A DNA stretch of 64,000 nucleotides. Origin: an uncultured Acidimicrobiales bacterium (GTDB lineage: Bacteria; Actinomycetota; Acidimicrobiia; Acidimicrobiales; SZUA-35). Below the pieces are notes generated by a model, which was not told the origin of the DNA, did not search any database, and saw nothing but the letters and a program-made list of their open reading frames with translations. Position numbers and translations under genes: made by a program. The stretch covers positions 1 through 64,000 of the forward strand of contig CALEWY010000034.1 of assembly GCA_937925335.1 (NCBI GenBank), written 5' to 3'. Below are positions 16,638 through 24,060 of the stretch, one piece after another (positions within the stretch are counted from its first letter, which is position 1; each line of letters opens with the position of its first letter).

Positions 16638-17759
16638 TCAGTTCGGTGAGACGGTCACGACGATTCCGACCGATGGCGACGTGTGGCCCTGTTGTGTGGC
16701 TGTCCACGAAGCGCACGCTTCGACCGCGTCGGTTTGGCGATCGAGGGTGAGCCACGAACTGCTGCCGTCGACAAAGTCGGCGAGTGCAGAACCCGCCCGC
16801 TCGTCGAATGCAGCGCTCCCCCACAGCGCTTGGCGCCGCTCGATCTCCACCGGTGCTGCGAAGAACGTGGGCTGGCATCCGGCGAACCGATGATCGGCCG
16901 GCAGCGGCGCGGCCTCATGGTGGCTGATACCGATCAGCATGCTGTGACGAAGCTGGTCGCCGAAATGATCGTGCACCCGAGACAACAGGCCGCGGTCGCC
17001 AGCCACATCGACGCACACGGTGGGGCGGGCGTTGTCGAGATCAGCGAGTTCGTCGTAGGACACCACCGAGCGATACCAGGGCAAGCTCTCGACGAAGGCT
17101 CGGTTTAGTTCAGAGGTCACGCCGACGAGATGAAGGCCTCGAGCGGCCGCGCGTTGGGCGAAGCCGATCGCCGTCTTCGCCGACGCCGACAACACGACGA
17201 CCTGCTCAACTCCGAAGTACGGATCGACACCATCGCCCGGGTCTGCCAGAAACTCATCGGCGAGGAAGGAGGTTAAGAACAAGCCACGCAGGAGCGCCTG
17301 ACGATCCTCGATCTCGATCGCGTTCTCAGCATTCGAGCCAACAGATGTATCGACGAGTGGGTCGAGCGTGGTCTCGACGAAGCCGCAATAGATCGCGGCA
17401 TGACCTACCCGATGCGCACCGATGTCGACGAAGCCGTCATCGCTCGGCGCCACCTCGATGTCGACCGAGTCGGCCATTGGGTACCAGCCGAAATAGCGGC
17501 CACCGACAGCAACGTCGGCGTGTTTCGATTCGACGATCTCGGCCCACCCCATTGCGGGAACTCGCCCCCAAGGGCCGTCGGTCGGAAAGAAGTTCCAATA
17601 GCCAATTCGATCGCCATAGACGGCGTAGCTGACGTTGTTCGCCGTGATCGCAAACCGGTCGATCCGCAGTCGGACAGAACCAACAGCCAACTCGCCATCG
17701 GGCTCGTCGGCCACGCGCACCTGGCCGTGATCGTCGCGTCGAACCTCGAGAACCCTCAC
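16638..17759 (-). CDS. DUF2855 family protein (MDR-like)
   Basis: A 373-residue protein matching the DUF2855 family, of unknown function. Supporting stretches are 'ANNVSYAVYGDRIGYWNFFPTDGPWGRVPAMGWAEIV', 'RYFGWYPMADSVDIEVAP', 'LLRGLFLTSFLADEFL', and a Rossmann-like middle ('VVVLSASAKTAIGFAQRAAARG') that replaces the usual Gly-rich loop with SASAKTA. The GTG at 17759 overlaps the TetR stop codon (GTGA), so the two are coupled. The family resembles quinone reductases; a reductase role is inference. Confidence 0.85.
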   Translation of the reverse strand: MRVLEVRRDDHGQVRVADEPDGELAVGSVRLRIDRFAITANNVSYAVYGDRIGYWNFFPTDGPWGRVPAMGWAEIVESKHADVAVGGRYFGWYPMADSVDIEVAPSDDGFVDIGAHRVGHAAIYCGFVETTLDPLVDTSVGSNAENAIEIEDRQALLRGLFLTSFLADEFLADPGDGVDPYFGVEQVVVLSASAKTAIGFAQRAAARGLHLVGVTSELNRAFVESLPWYRSVVSYDELADLDNARPTVCVDVAGDRGLLSRVHDHFGDQLRHSMLIGISHHEAAPLPADHRFAGCQPTFFAAPVEIERRQALWGSAAFDERAGSALADFVDGSSSWLTLDRQTDAVEACASWTATQQGHTSPSVGIVVTVSPN

Positions 17760-18358
17760 GCGGTGATGTCTCTCGCAACGGTCTGCGCAAGCCGGTTGAG
17801 GCGCTTGCGGTAGCTCTGGATGGTCGGGTTGTCATGACGGAACCCGATCGGCGACAAGATCAAAAGGTCGGACCATCCCTTGATGGTCGCTCGATCGGTG
17901 CCGGCCGGACTCACCGACTCGAGATACTTGGCCATGTCGCGTCGAACGCGCTTTGCGTTGTCCTCAGCGATGGGCTTTGCGTGGCCCGCCTTTGCTTCGA
18001 TGAGGTCGGCTCCATGGCGGGTCGACAGCGCCCAAACCGCGGGGTCGCCGAAGCCGCGCTGGAGATACCCATCGAGTTGGGACTCAACGGTGCCCGGTTC
18101 GTCGAGCGCACTCGCGGCCGCCGTGCGTGCTCCAGTGAGAATGCTCTCGAGCATGGCGGCGTAGATCGCCTCTTTGTTTTCGAAGTGCAGGTAGAGGCCG
18201 GGCCGGGAAATGTTCGCGGCTTCAGCGATGTCGGTGACCGAGGCCTTATTGAACCCGTACGAGGTGAAGACCTCGAGCGCCGCAACGAGGATCTGTTCTC
18301 GTCGATCACTTTCTCCGTGCTCACTCACGGCGTCAGGTTGCCACACTTTCTCAGCCAA
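17756..18358 (-). CDS. TetR-family transcriptional regulator
   Basis: A 200-residue regulator. The N-terminal helix-turn-helix is clear: 'REQILVAALEVFTSYGFNKASVTDIAEAANISRPGLYLHFENKEAIYAAM' spans about residues 20-69. The C-terminal ligand-binding domain is divergent. The start is a TTG at 18358 with GGAG about 11 bases upstream; GTG codons at 18346 and 18325 are alternatives. It is divergent from the nitroreductase-led cluster across 71 bases, so it probably controls that cluster and its own operon with DUF2855. Confidence 0.9.
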   Translation of the reverse strand: MAEKVWQPDAVSEHGESDRREQILVAALEVFTSYGFNKASVTDIAEAANISRPGLYLHFENKEAIYAAMLESILTGARTAAASALDEPGTVESQLDGYLQRGFGDPAVWALSTRHGADLIEAKAGHAKPIAEDNAKRVRRDMAKYLESVSPAGTDRATIKGWSDLLILSPIGFRHDNPTIQSYRKRLNRLAQTVARDITA

Positions 18359-18393
18359 TCCTCATCTCCACACATCCTTCAATTCCTGACGTC

Positions 18394-18421
18394 TTGACAT
18401 TTGATGTTCTATTTGTAAAGT
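18394..18421 (+). promoter_or_regulatory. Probable promoter of the nitroreductase-led operon (TTGACA-N16-TAAAGT)
   Basis: A consensus -35 TTGACA (18394-18399) is followed after 16 bases by TAAAGT (18416-18421), eight bases before the ATG at 18430. The region is AT-rich against its surroundings. A short dyad ACAT-TTG-ATGT (18397-18407) overlaps the -35 and spacer and could be the TetR operator. Confidence 0.6.
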
Positions 18422-18429
18422 TCTCGCCC

Positions 18430-19110
18430 ATGCACGAAGCCCCGCTCCGGCTCGACCTGCAAGCCGACGAACTGCTCACAACAACCCGCACCGTTCGCAA
18501 GCGTCTCGACTTCGATCGACCCGTCGATCGAGCACTCATCACCGAGTGCCTCGAGATCGCCTTCCAAGCGCCCAACGGCGGGAACATGAACAACTGGCGC
18601 TGGATCGTGATCGACGAGCCAGACCTCATCGCACAGATCGCTGCCGTCTATCAGGCGGCCGCCCTCGACTTTGAGGCCTCGTTCGGTGATGCCGGCTACC
18701 CCGGAGCACACGTCGAAGGCGCCGACCGAATCGAGTCGTCGACCGACCATCTCCGCGCCAACCTGCATCGAACTCCTGCTTTGTTGCTCCCGTTGTTTGC
18801 CGGGCGTCCAGAAAAGGCTCCCAACTTCATGCAGGCCACGCAGTGGGGCTCGATCCTGCCGTCGGTTTGGAGCTTCATGCTCGCCCTGCGTGACCGAGGG
18901 CTTGGCTCTGCGTGGACGACCGCGCATCTGTGGCGTGAGCAAGAGGTCGCCGACATTCTCGACATCCCCTCCGATCGCTACACGCAGGTCGGCCTCTTCC
19001 CGATCGCCTACACGATCGGCACCGACTTCAAGCAGGCACGACGGCGCCCCGCTGACCAGGTGATCGGCTTCAACGGCCTCCCTCCCCGTCAACCAAAGAA
19101 GAAGGACTAA
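18430..19110 (+). CDS. Nitroreductase-family FMN oxidoreductase
   Basis: A 226-residue protein of the nitroreductase superfamily. FMN-binding features are the N-terminal 'TTRTVRKRLDFDRPVDRALITECLEIAFQAPNGGNMNNWRWIVI' block and the C-terminal 'WGSILPSVWSFMLALRDRGLGSAWTTAHL' helix with 'IPSDRYTQVGLFPIAYTIG'. Members reduce nitroaromatics, enones or flavins using NAD(P)H. ATG 18430 is preferred to the frame start at 18394, which lies in the -35 box. It is the first gene of the six-gene plus-strand cluster and is divergent from a TetR gene. Confidence 0.9.
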   Translation: MHEAPLRLDLQADELLTTTRTVRKRLDFDRPVDRALITECLEIAFQAPNGGNMNNWRWIVIDEPDLIAQIAAVYQAAALDFEASFGDAGYPGAHVEGADRIESSTDHLRANLHRTPALLLPLFAGRPEKAPNFMQATQWGSILPSVWSFMLALRDRGLGSAWTTAHLWREQEVADILDIPSDRYTQVGLFPIAYTIGTDFKQARRRPADQVIGFNGLPPRQPKKKD

Positions 19111-19113
19111 CCC

Positions 19114-19917
19114 GTGCCGAGAGATCTCGTTCTCCCCTTCTCTGGTTCCACAGCCCTCGTCACCGGCGCGGCCTCGGGCATCGGTGCTGCCACCGTCGCG
19201 ACGTTGGTTACCCAAGGCATCACCGAGTTCGTGCTCGTCGACATTGACGAAGCTCGGCTCACCGAGATGGCCGACAGCCTCGCAACACAGAACATCGAGG
19301 TGCTCGTCGCCGCATTCGACATCACCGACGAAGCTGCGTGGGCCGGACTCACCGAAGACATCTCGAAGCGATTCGGCGGGATCGACTACGCCGTCGCCAA
19401 CGCAGGCATCTCAGGCGCGGAACGAATCGCTGACACCACCCTGGACGGGTTCCACAAGGTCATGGGTGTCAACGTCGACGGCGCCTTCTTGACCGTGCAG
19501 TCAGCCATGAGCCTCATGCGGAAACACGAGCGCCCCGGCTCGATCGTTGTCGTCGCGTCGACCGCTGCGATCTCCCCGCTCTCACTGATGCTCTCCTACG
19601 CCGTCTCGAAATCTGCCGCCCTCCAGCTCGCGCAGGTCGCTGCGAAGGACGGAGCGGCCGATGGGATTCGGGTGAATGCCATCCTCCCCGGCGGTGTCGA
19701 AACGCCAATCTGGCAAAGCCTCCCCGCCTTCGTTGCACGCGCCGCCAAGACGAGCGAAGCCGAAGCCTTCGAATACTTCGCTGCCCGAACCGGCGGCCCG
19801 ACCGGTGCCTTCGCCAAGCCCGAGTCGATCGCCGAGCAGATCTCATTCCTCCTCTCGGACACCGCAACCAACATCATCGGAGCGGCACTCGTCTCCGATG
19901 GTGGCTTCTCGCTGTAA
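19114..19917 (+). CDS. Short-chain dehydrogenase/reductase (second in the catabolic cluster)
   Basis: A 267-residue classical SDR starting with GTG at 19114, three bases after the nitroreductase stop. It has TGAASGIG in the cofactor motif, 'LVDIDEARL' with an Asp that favours NAD(H), 'NAGISG', a catalytic Ser in 'SIVVVASTAA', Tyr-Lys in 'SYAVSKSAALQLAQ', and the C-terminal 'NIIGAALVSDGG'. Tight spacing shows co-transcription with the nitroreductase and enoyl-CoA hydratase genes. The substrate is unknown. Confidence 0.93.
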   Translation: MPRDLVLPFSGSTALVTGAASGIGAATVATLVTQGITEFVLVDIDEARLTEMADSLATQNIEVLVAAFDITDEAAWAGLTEDISKRFGGIDYAVANAGISGAERIADTTLDGFHKVMGVNVDGAFLTVQSAMSLMRKHERPGSIVVVASTAAISPLSLMLSYAVSKSAALQLAQVAAKDGAADGIRVNAILPGGVETPIWQSLPAFVARAAKTSEAEAFEYFAARTGGPTGAFAKPESIAEQISFLLSDTATNIIGAALVSDGGFSL

Positions 19918-19955
19918 CCGGCTCACGACATCCGCTCACGACCAGGAACGCAACC

Positions 19956-20738
19956 ATGCAGATCACGACCGAACGCCACGGCGCAACCGAAGTCATCCGC
20001 TACGCCAACCCGCCGAAGTCATTTCTGTCGATGGCTGGATGTGACGCGCTCCTCGAAGCGTTCCGAGCCGCCGAGGCCGACGATGACGTCCGCGTCATCG
20101 TGTTCACCGGAGCGGGCCCCGGCGCCTTCATTCGCCACGTCGATGTCGAGCTCATCATCGGCGTCGGGGAGTTGCTCGCTTCCGGCAAGGTCGGGCCTGA
20201 GGTGATGGGCAACCCAGACGCCGGTTTCCCTGGGCTCCTCCTCGGCATCTCGTCGTGCCCAAAGCCGGTGATCGCAGCGATTACCGGCACATGCATGGGT
20301 GGTGGTCTCGAACTCTCGCTGGCCTGCGATCTCCGTGTGATCGGTGATGACGTCGACCAGATCGGCATGCCGGAAGTGAAGGTCGGCATCTGCGGCGGCA
20401 CGCAGCGCCTTCCACTCATCGTCGGCATGGCCAAGGCCCTCGACCTCATCCTCACCGGCCGGCTTCTCGATGCCAGCCAAGCGGTTGCGATCGGGCTGGT
20501 CAACGAGTCAGCCGAGGATCCCGTCGCCCGGGCCCTCGAGCTCGGCGCTCACCTCGAAACCATGGCGCCCGAAGTGATCAGCGCAATCAAGACCTCCGTC
20601 AGGCGCGCCTCAGAGGCAAGCCTTGAACCGGGTTACGCATTCGAACGAGCCGCATTTGCCGAGCTCTTGACCAACGGCCCGACCTTGGAGCTCTTGAAGC
20701 GCTACCGAGACGTCGACACCGACCTCGACCGGCTCTGA
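19956..20738 (+). CDS. Enoyl-CoA hydratase/isomerase family protein
   Basis: A 260-residue crotonase-fold protein that acts on acyl-CoA thioesters. Family features: 'VIVFTGAGPGAFIRHVDVELI', the oxyanion-hole region 'PVIAAITGTCMGGGLELSLACDLRVIG', and 'IGMPEVKVGICGGTQRLPLIVGMAKALDLILTG'. The Glu in 'MPEVKVG' aligns with one catalytic glutamate of hydratases; the position of the first is not a Glu in the GGGLELSLACD block in the usual sense, so hydratase versus isomerase activity is open. Its place in the cluster suggests a beta-oxidation-like step. Confidence 0.9.
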   Translation: MQITTERHGATEVIRYANPPKSFLSMAGCDALLEAFRAAEADDDVRVIVFTGAGPGAFIRHVDVELIIGVGELLASGKVGPEVMGNPDAGFPGLLLGISSCPKPVIAAITGTCMGGGLELSLACDLRVIGDDVDQIGMPEVKVGICGGTQRLPLIVGMAKALDLILTGRLLDASQAVAIGLVNESAEDPVARALELGAHLETMAPEVISAIKTSVRRASEASLEPGYAFERAAFAELLTNGPTLELLKRYRDVDTDLDRL

Positions 20739-20751
20739 ACGGCTCACCGAC

Positions 20752-21396
20752 ATGTTTCTTCTGCTGCACAAGTTCCGCCTCGAGCCAGCAACGCCGGCCG
20801 CTCGCGATGCCTTCGTCGAAGCGCAAAGCCGCCTGGCCGAAGAGGAGTCGCCCAAAGACGGTCGGCTCCTCGGTGCCTGGTTCACCAACGGCGAGTGGTA
20901 CTCCGAGATCGTCCACCTCACGTTGTTCGACTCGATGGACGCCTTTGCCGCCGCGAACACACGGCGCCACGCCATCGACACCCCGCTCGGCCAAGCCGTC
21001 AGCGCAATCGACGAGCTGGCCCCGACGCAGTCTTCTCAGCTGCTCACCGATCTCGGCCCCGTCACCCTTGCAAAGCTGGATGCGGCAATCGCTGCGAGCC
21101 GGGAAGAACCGGCCGGCGTCTACACCCTCGCCCTACTCGACGTCCCGCTGCCAAAGCGTCCACAGTTCTGCGACCTGTTCGCAGCTGTTGGCGACGGCCT
21201 TCCCATCATCGGGTGTTGGTACAGCGTCGTCGGCGACCACAACACGATCATCGATCTGTGGTCGGGCGACACCGAACGATTCGGCTTCCAGCCCACATCG
21301 CCGGCGCTCGACTCGTTCTTCACTCCGCTTCGTGAGATCGCACCGCATGAACGCGTCCAGCGACTCCATCCGATGCCGTACTCGCCCCTGCGATAG
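20752..21396 (+). CDS. NIPSNAP/dimeric alpha-beta barrel-like protein
   Basis: A 214-residue protein, not closely recognised. It appears to have two ferredoxin-like alpha/beta halves: residues 1-85 ('MFLLLHKFRLEPATPAARDAF', 'LLGAWFTNGEWYSEIVHLTLFDSMDAFAAANTRRH') and about 125-205 ('GVYTLALLDVPLPKRPQF', 'IIGCWYSVVGDHNTIIDLWSG'). This pattern resembles NIPSNAP or dimeric alpha-beta barrel domains often found beside oxidoreductases. It sits 13 bases after the enoyl-CoA hydratase and is part of the same operon. A role in metabolite binding or monooxygenation is inference. Confidence 0.7.
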   Translation: MFLLLHKFRLEPATPAARDAFVEAQSRLAEEESPKDGRLLGAWFTNGEWYSEIVHLTLFDSMDAFAAANTRRHAIDTPLGQAVSAIDELAPTQSSQLLTDLGPVTLAKLDAAIAASREEPAGVYTLALLDVPLPKRPQFCDLFAAVGDGLPIIGCWYSVVGDHNTIIDLWSGDTERFGFQPTSPALDSFFTPLREIAPHERVQRLHPMPYSPLR

Positions 21397-21443
21397 CCGC
21401 ACTCCGAACGCACATTCAAGCCCGCCCCAAGAAGGAACTTCCA

Positions 21444-22163
21444 ATGACCAGAACAGCAATCGTCACCGGCGCGTCGAGCGGTATCGGCGTCGCCGTATCC
21501 AAGAAGCTCGTCGAGCTCGGTTACAACGTCATGATGGCGGCGCGACGCGTTGACCGCCTTGAAGAACTGGCAAAAGAACTCGGCGACAAGGCCGCCTATC
21601 GCGCAACCGACGTCACCAATCCCGACGACCTCAAAGCACTGGTCGAAGCCACGGATGCAGCGTTCGGCCAGACAGACATCTTGGTCAACAACGCGGGAAT
21701 CATGCCCCTGTCACCCATGTCCGGTCGCCGGACCGAAGACTGGGACAACATGATCGATGTGAACCTCCGAGGTGTCCTTCACGGCATCGATGCGGTTCTC
21801 CCTCAGATGGCCGAACGTCAGGACGGACACATCGTCAACGTCTCCTCCGTTGCCGGCCTCGCCGTCACACCGATCTCGGCGGTCTACTCAGCAACGAAGT
21901 TCGGCGTGCGTGCAATCTCCGACGGACTTCGCCAGGAGATGACGGGTCGCAACGTCCGCGTCACGGTCGTGACCCCTGGTGGGGTGAATACCGAGCTGGC
22001 CGATTCGATCACCGACAAGAACCTGCGAACGGCCCTCGAAGCCCACCTCACGTTCGACTTTCTCGAGCCTGAGAACATCGCCGACGCCGTTGCGTACGCA
22101 CTCGAGCAGCCGGCGTCGGTCTGCATTGGCGAGATCGTCATTCGCCCAACCGGCCAAGCCTGA
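21444..22163 (+). CDS. Short-chain dehydrogenase/reductase (YdfG/serine dehydrogenase-like)
   Basis: A 239-residue SDR with TGASSGIG at residues 8-15, 'MAARRVDRLEEL' (NADP-type Arg pair), 'NNAGIMPLSPMSGRRTEDWDNMIDVNLRGVLHGIDAVLP', 'GHIVNVSSVAGL', and 'VYSATKFGVRAISDGLRQE' holding the YxxxK site. The overall sequence is that of the SDR subfamily including YdfG and clavaldehyde-type dehydrogenases. It begins with ATG after an AAGGAA ribosome binding site (21431-21436). Fifth gene in the plus-strand cluster. Confidence 0.93.
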   Translation: MTRTAIVTGASSGIGVAVSKKLVELGYNVMMAARRVDRLEELAKELGDKAAYRATDVTNPDDLKALVEATDAAFGQTDILVNNAGIMPLSPMSGRRTEDWDNMIDVNLRGVLHGIDAVLPQMAERQDGHIVNVSSVAGLAVTPISAVYSATKFGVRAISDGLRQEMTGRNVRVTVVTPGGVNTELADSITDKNLRTALEAHLTFDFLEPENIADAVAYALEQPASVCIGEIVIRPTGQA

Positions 22164-22214
22164 CACTCCAATCCCACACCCGCACCGAATCCCTCCAGGA
22201 GCAACACCGCAACG

Positions 22215-23069
22215 ATGAACGACGAAGAGATCCGCAATAGCTACCGCGAACACGGTGCGCTCGCCCAGGTCTACCGCTGGTGGCAGTGGTACGAGCACCC
22301 CGATTCCTCACTTGAGAATCAACTCGACATCATGTCCCCCGACATCGTCATCAACGCTCCATCGGGTCTCGCTGAAAACCGCGATGCATACGCTGAGATG
22401 GCCGCCGGTTTCCCGACGATGCAGAACGCTCACATCCCTGATTCGATCGAGCTCATCCTCGGCGATGGCCTGGTCTCAGGGATCGCCGACATCACCTATC
22501 TCAACCTCGGCGCGCAACCCGACGGCGCCCTCACAGCCATGAAGATTCACTACGAACTCGGGTGGGTCGAGCGGCCCGACACACCGCTCCCTCTTTTCAG
22601 CAGCATCGCGATCACCATGCCCGGTGTTGCCGAGGGTGAGTCCGAGTTCCGCGACGTCTACCCCGTGAGCCGAGCTCGCAGCCTCGCCCACTACTACCTG
22701 GCGCTGCTGGAAGACCCGAACCGAACGCTCGCTCCATTCGCCGAAGTCTTCGCTGACGACCTCCACCTGGCCTTCGGCGAAGTACCTCTCGAGAGCCTCG
22801 ACGACTTCAACAACTTACTCGAGGGCACCGCCTCAACGGTGGTCGCGTCCAACCACGTGATCACCGCCTTCGATGCCACGAGCAACGGCGACGACACGAT
22901 CACCGCCACGATCGACTTCGATTGGTACGGCATCCTCCCGGACGGTGGGCGTATGGAAGCCGCAACTCGCCACACCTGGTTGATCGACGATGTGCCGACC
23001 GATCGCTTCGCAAAGCTTCGCCGCGCTGACGTCGAGCAGATTCGTCCGTTCGCGCGAGTCGACGCCTAA
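22215..23069 (+). CDS. Tandem SnoaL/NTF2-like domain protein
   Basis: A 284-residue protein that appears to have two NTF2-like cone folds: about residues 15-130 ('LAQVYRWWQWYEHPDSSLENQLDIMSPDIVINAPSG' onwards) and about 150-275 ('SRARSLAHYYLALLEDPNRTLAPFAEVFADDLHLAFG', 'DTITATIDFDWYGILPDGG'). SnoaL-like domains act as small-molecule isomerases, hydratases or binding proteins. A GGAG ribosome binding site lies about 11 bases before the ATG. It is the last gene of the six-gene cluster and is followed by a strong hairpin terminator. Fold assignment is by pattern and is moderately certain. Confidence 0.72.
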   Translation: MNDEEIRNSYREHGALAQVYRWWQWYEHPDSSLENQLDIMSPDIVINAPSGLAENRDAYAEMAAGFPTMQNAHIPDSIELILGDGLVSGIADITYLNLGAQPDGALTAMKIHYELGWVERPDTPLPLFSSIAITMPGVAEGESEFRDVYPVSRARSLAHYYLALLEDPNRTLAPFAEVFADDLHLAFGEVPLESLDDFNNLLEGTASTVVASNHVITAFDATSNGDDTITATIDFDWYGILPDGGRMEAATRHTWLIDDVPTDRFAKLRRADVEQIRPFARVDA

Positions 23070-23078
23070 CCCCCCTGT

Positions 23079-23105
23079 GCAGGCTGCCCGCAGCGGGCAG
23101 CCTGC
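23079..23105 (+). terminator. Strong hairpin ending the nitroreductase-SDR cluster
   Basis: GCAGGCTGCCC (23079-23089) and GGGCAGCCTGC (23095-23105) form a perfect 11-bp stem with a GCAGC loop, nine bases after the stop of the NTF2-like gene. There is no T tract, as is common in actinobacteria. Confidence 0.75.
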
Positions 23106-23109
23106 GTGG

Positions 23110-23147
23110 GCGTTCGAACCACAAGGCGTTCGAACCACAAGAACGCC
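23110..23147. repeat. 16-base tandem duplication with a hairpin, upstream of an SDR gene
   Basis: GCGTTCGAACCACAAG occurs twice back to back (23110-23125, 23126-23141). The second copy together with following bases forms a hairpin: GGCGTTC (23125-23131) pairs with GAACGCC (23141-23147) around a nine-base loop. It lies between the terminator and the promoter of the next gene. Confidence 0.8.
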
Positions 23148-23152
23148 GTGAG

Positions 23153-23158
23153 TAGTGT
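23153..23158 (+). promoter_or_regulatory. Probable -10 element (TAGTGT), leaderless SDR gene
   Basis: TAGTGT ends six bases before the ATG at 23165; no ribosome binding site is visible. This marks the downstream SDR as a separate transcription unit from the cluster before it. Confidence 0.45.
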
Positions 23159-23164
23159 TCGGCC

Positions 23165-23938
23165 ATGACCGATCAGAACCTCACGATCATCACCGGCGCG
23201 TCGAGCGGCATTGGCGCGGCCATGGCAGCTGATGCGGCCGCCGCCGGCCACACGGTCGCCACCGTCAGTCGACGCCCCGGCCCTGGACATCACCTTGCCG
23301 CGGACCTCGCAAAGCCCGAGGCGTGGGGTGAGGTTGCAAGCTGGATCGCTGGCCTGATCGCCGAGCAAACGTGGAACCGAGTCACGCTGATTCACAACGC
23401 CGGCACACTCGATCCGATCGGCTTTGCTGGCGAGGTCGATCACGACGCCTACCTCACCAACGTCCTCCTCAACTCGGCGTCGGCCCAAGTCCTCGGCGAC
23501 CGGTTCATCGCATCCATCAACCGAGCTTCGACGGCCTCGGGTTCGAACATCTCAGCCATGTTGATGATGATCAGCTCCGGTGCCGGCAAGAACCCCTATC
23601 CGGGCTGGACCAGCTACTGCGCGGGCAAAGCGGCGACCGACATGTGGTGCCGTGCCGCTGGCCTCGAGCAGGAGATGCGAGGCAGCGCCATCTCGGTCGT
23701 CTCGATGGCACCGGGCGTTGTGGCGACCGACATGCAGGCCATGATTCGAAACCAAGATGAGACCGCGTTCCCGAACGTCGCCCGCTTCCACGAGATGCAC
23801 GACGGCGGCGCGCTCGGCGACCCAGCTGAGGTCGGCGCAACAATCTTTGAACTCGCACAACAGTCGTGTGACGGCACCACGTTCCGCGGTACACAACTCA
23901 CCAACGGTGCCGTTTTGGACATTCGAGACCTCAACTGA
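23165..23938 (+). CDS. Short-chain dehydrogenase/reductase (sepiapterin reductase-like)
   Basis: A 257-residue SDR with TGASSGIG near residue 11, 'TVSRRPGPGHHLAADLA', 'LIHNAGTLDPIGFAGE', 'LMMISSGAGKNPYPGWTSYCAGKAATDMWCRA' (catalytic Ser, Tyr and Lys), and 'VVSMAPGVVATDMQ'. The 'HNAGTLDPIG' and 'ISSGAGKNPYPGW' blocks are reminiscent of sepiapterin reductase/benzil reductase-type SDRs, which reduce alpha-dicarbonyls; that substrate is inference. A 510-codon frame on the opposite strand is a shadow. Confidence 0.92.
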   Translation: MTDQNLTIITGASSGIGAAMAADAAAAGHTVATVSRRPGPGHHLAADLAKPEAWGEVASWIAGLIAEQTWNRVTLIHNAGTLDPIGFAGEVDHDAYLTNVLLNSASAQVLGDRFIASINRASTASGSNISAMLMMISSGAGKNPYPGWTSYCAGKAATDMWCRAAGLEQEMRGSAISVVSMAPGVVATDMQAMIRNQDETAFPNVARFHEMHDGGALGDPAEVGATIFELAQQSCDGTTFRGTQLTNGAVLDIRDLN

Positions 23939-24060
23939 ACGTGACGCCGTTCACAACGGTGAACAACCCGTGAAGGGCGGAACCAAATCGGACTCATCGA
24001 CGTCGGGCACCCGTTTGGGTGTACATGCCCACTACCGGGCCCGCGTGATGAGGAGAAACC

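Noticed and set aside
16090-16878. 262-codon version of the small membrane protein
   Set aside because: The first 112 residues are basic, overlap the DUF2855 gene and lack any membrane signal; the ATG at 16542 starts directly before the first helix.
23079-23105. Possible small structured RNA instead of a terminator
   Set aside because: The hairpin is simple, directly follows a stop codon and is followed by a new promoter; nothing suggests a conserved RNA.
23110-23141. GTTCGAACC, resembling a tRNA T-loop
   Set aside because: It is part of a palindromic tandem duplicate; no acceptor, D or anticodon stems can be formed around it.
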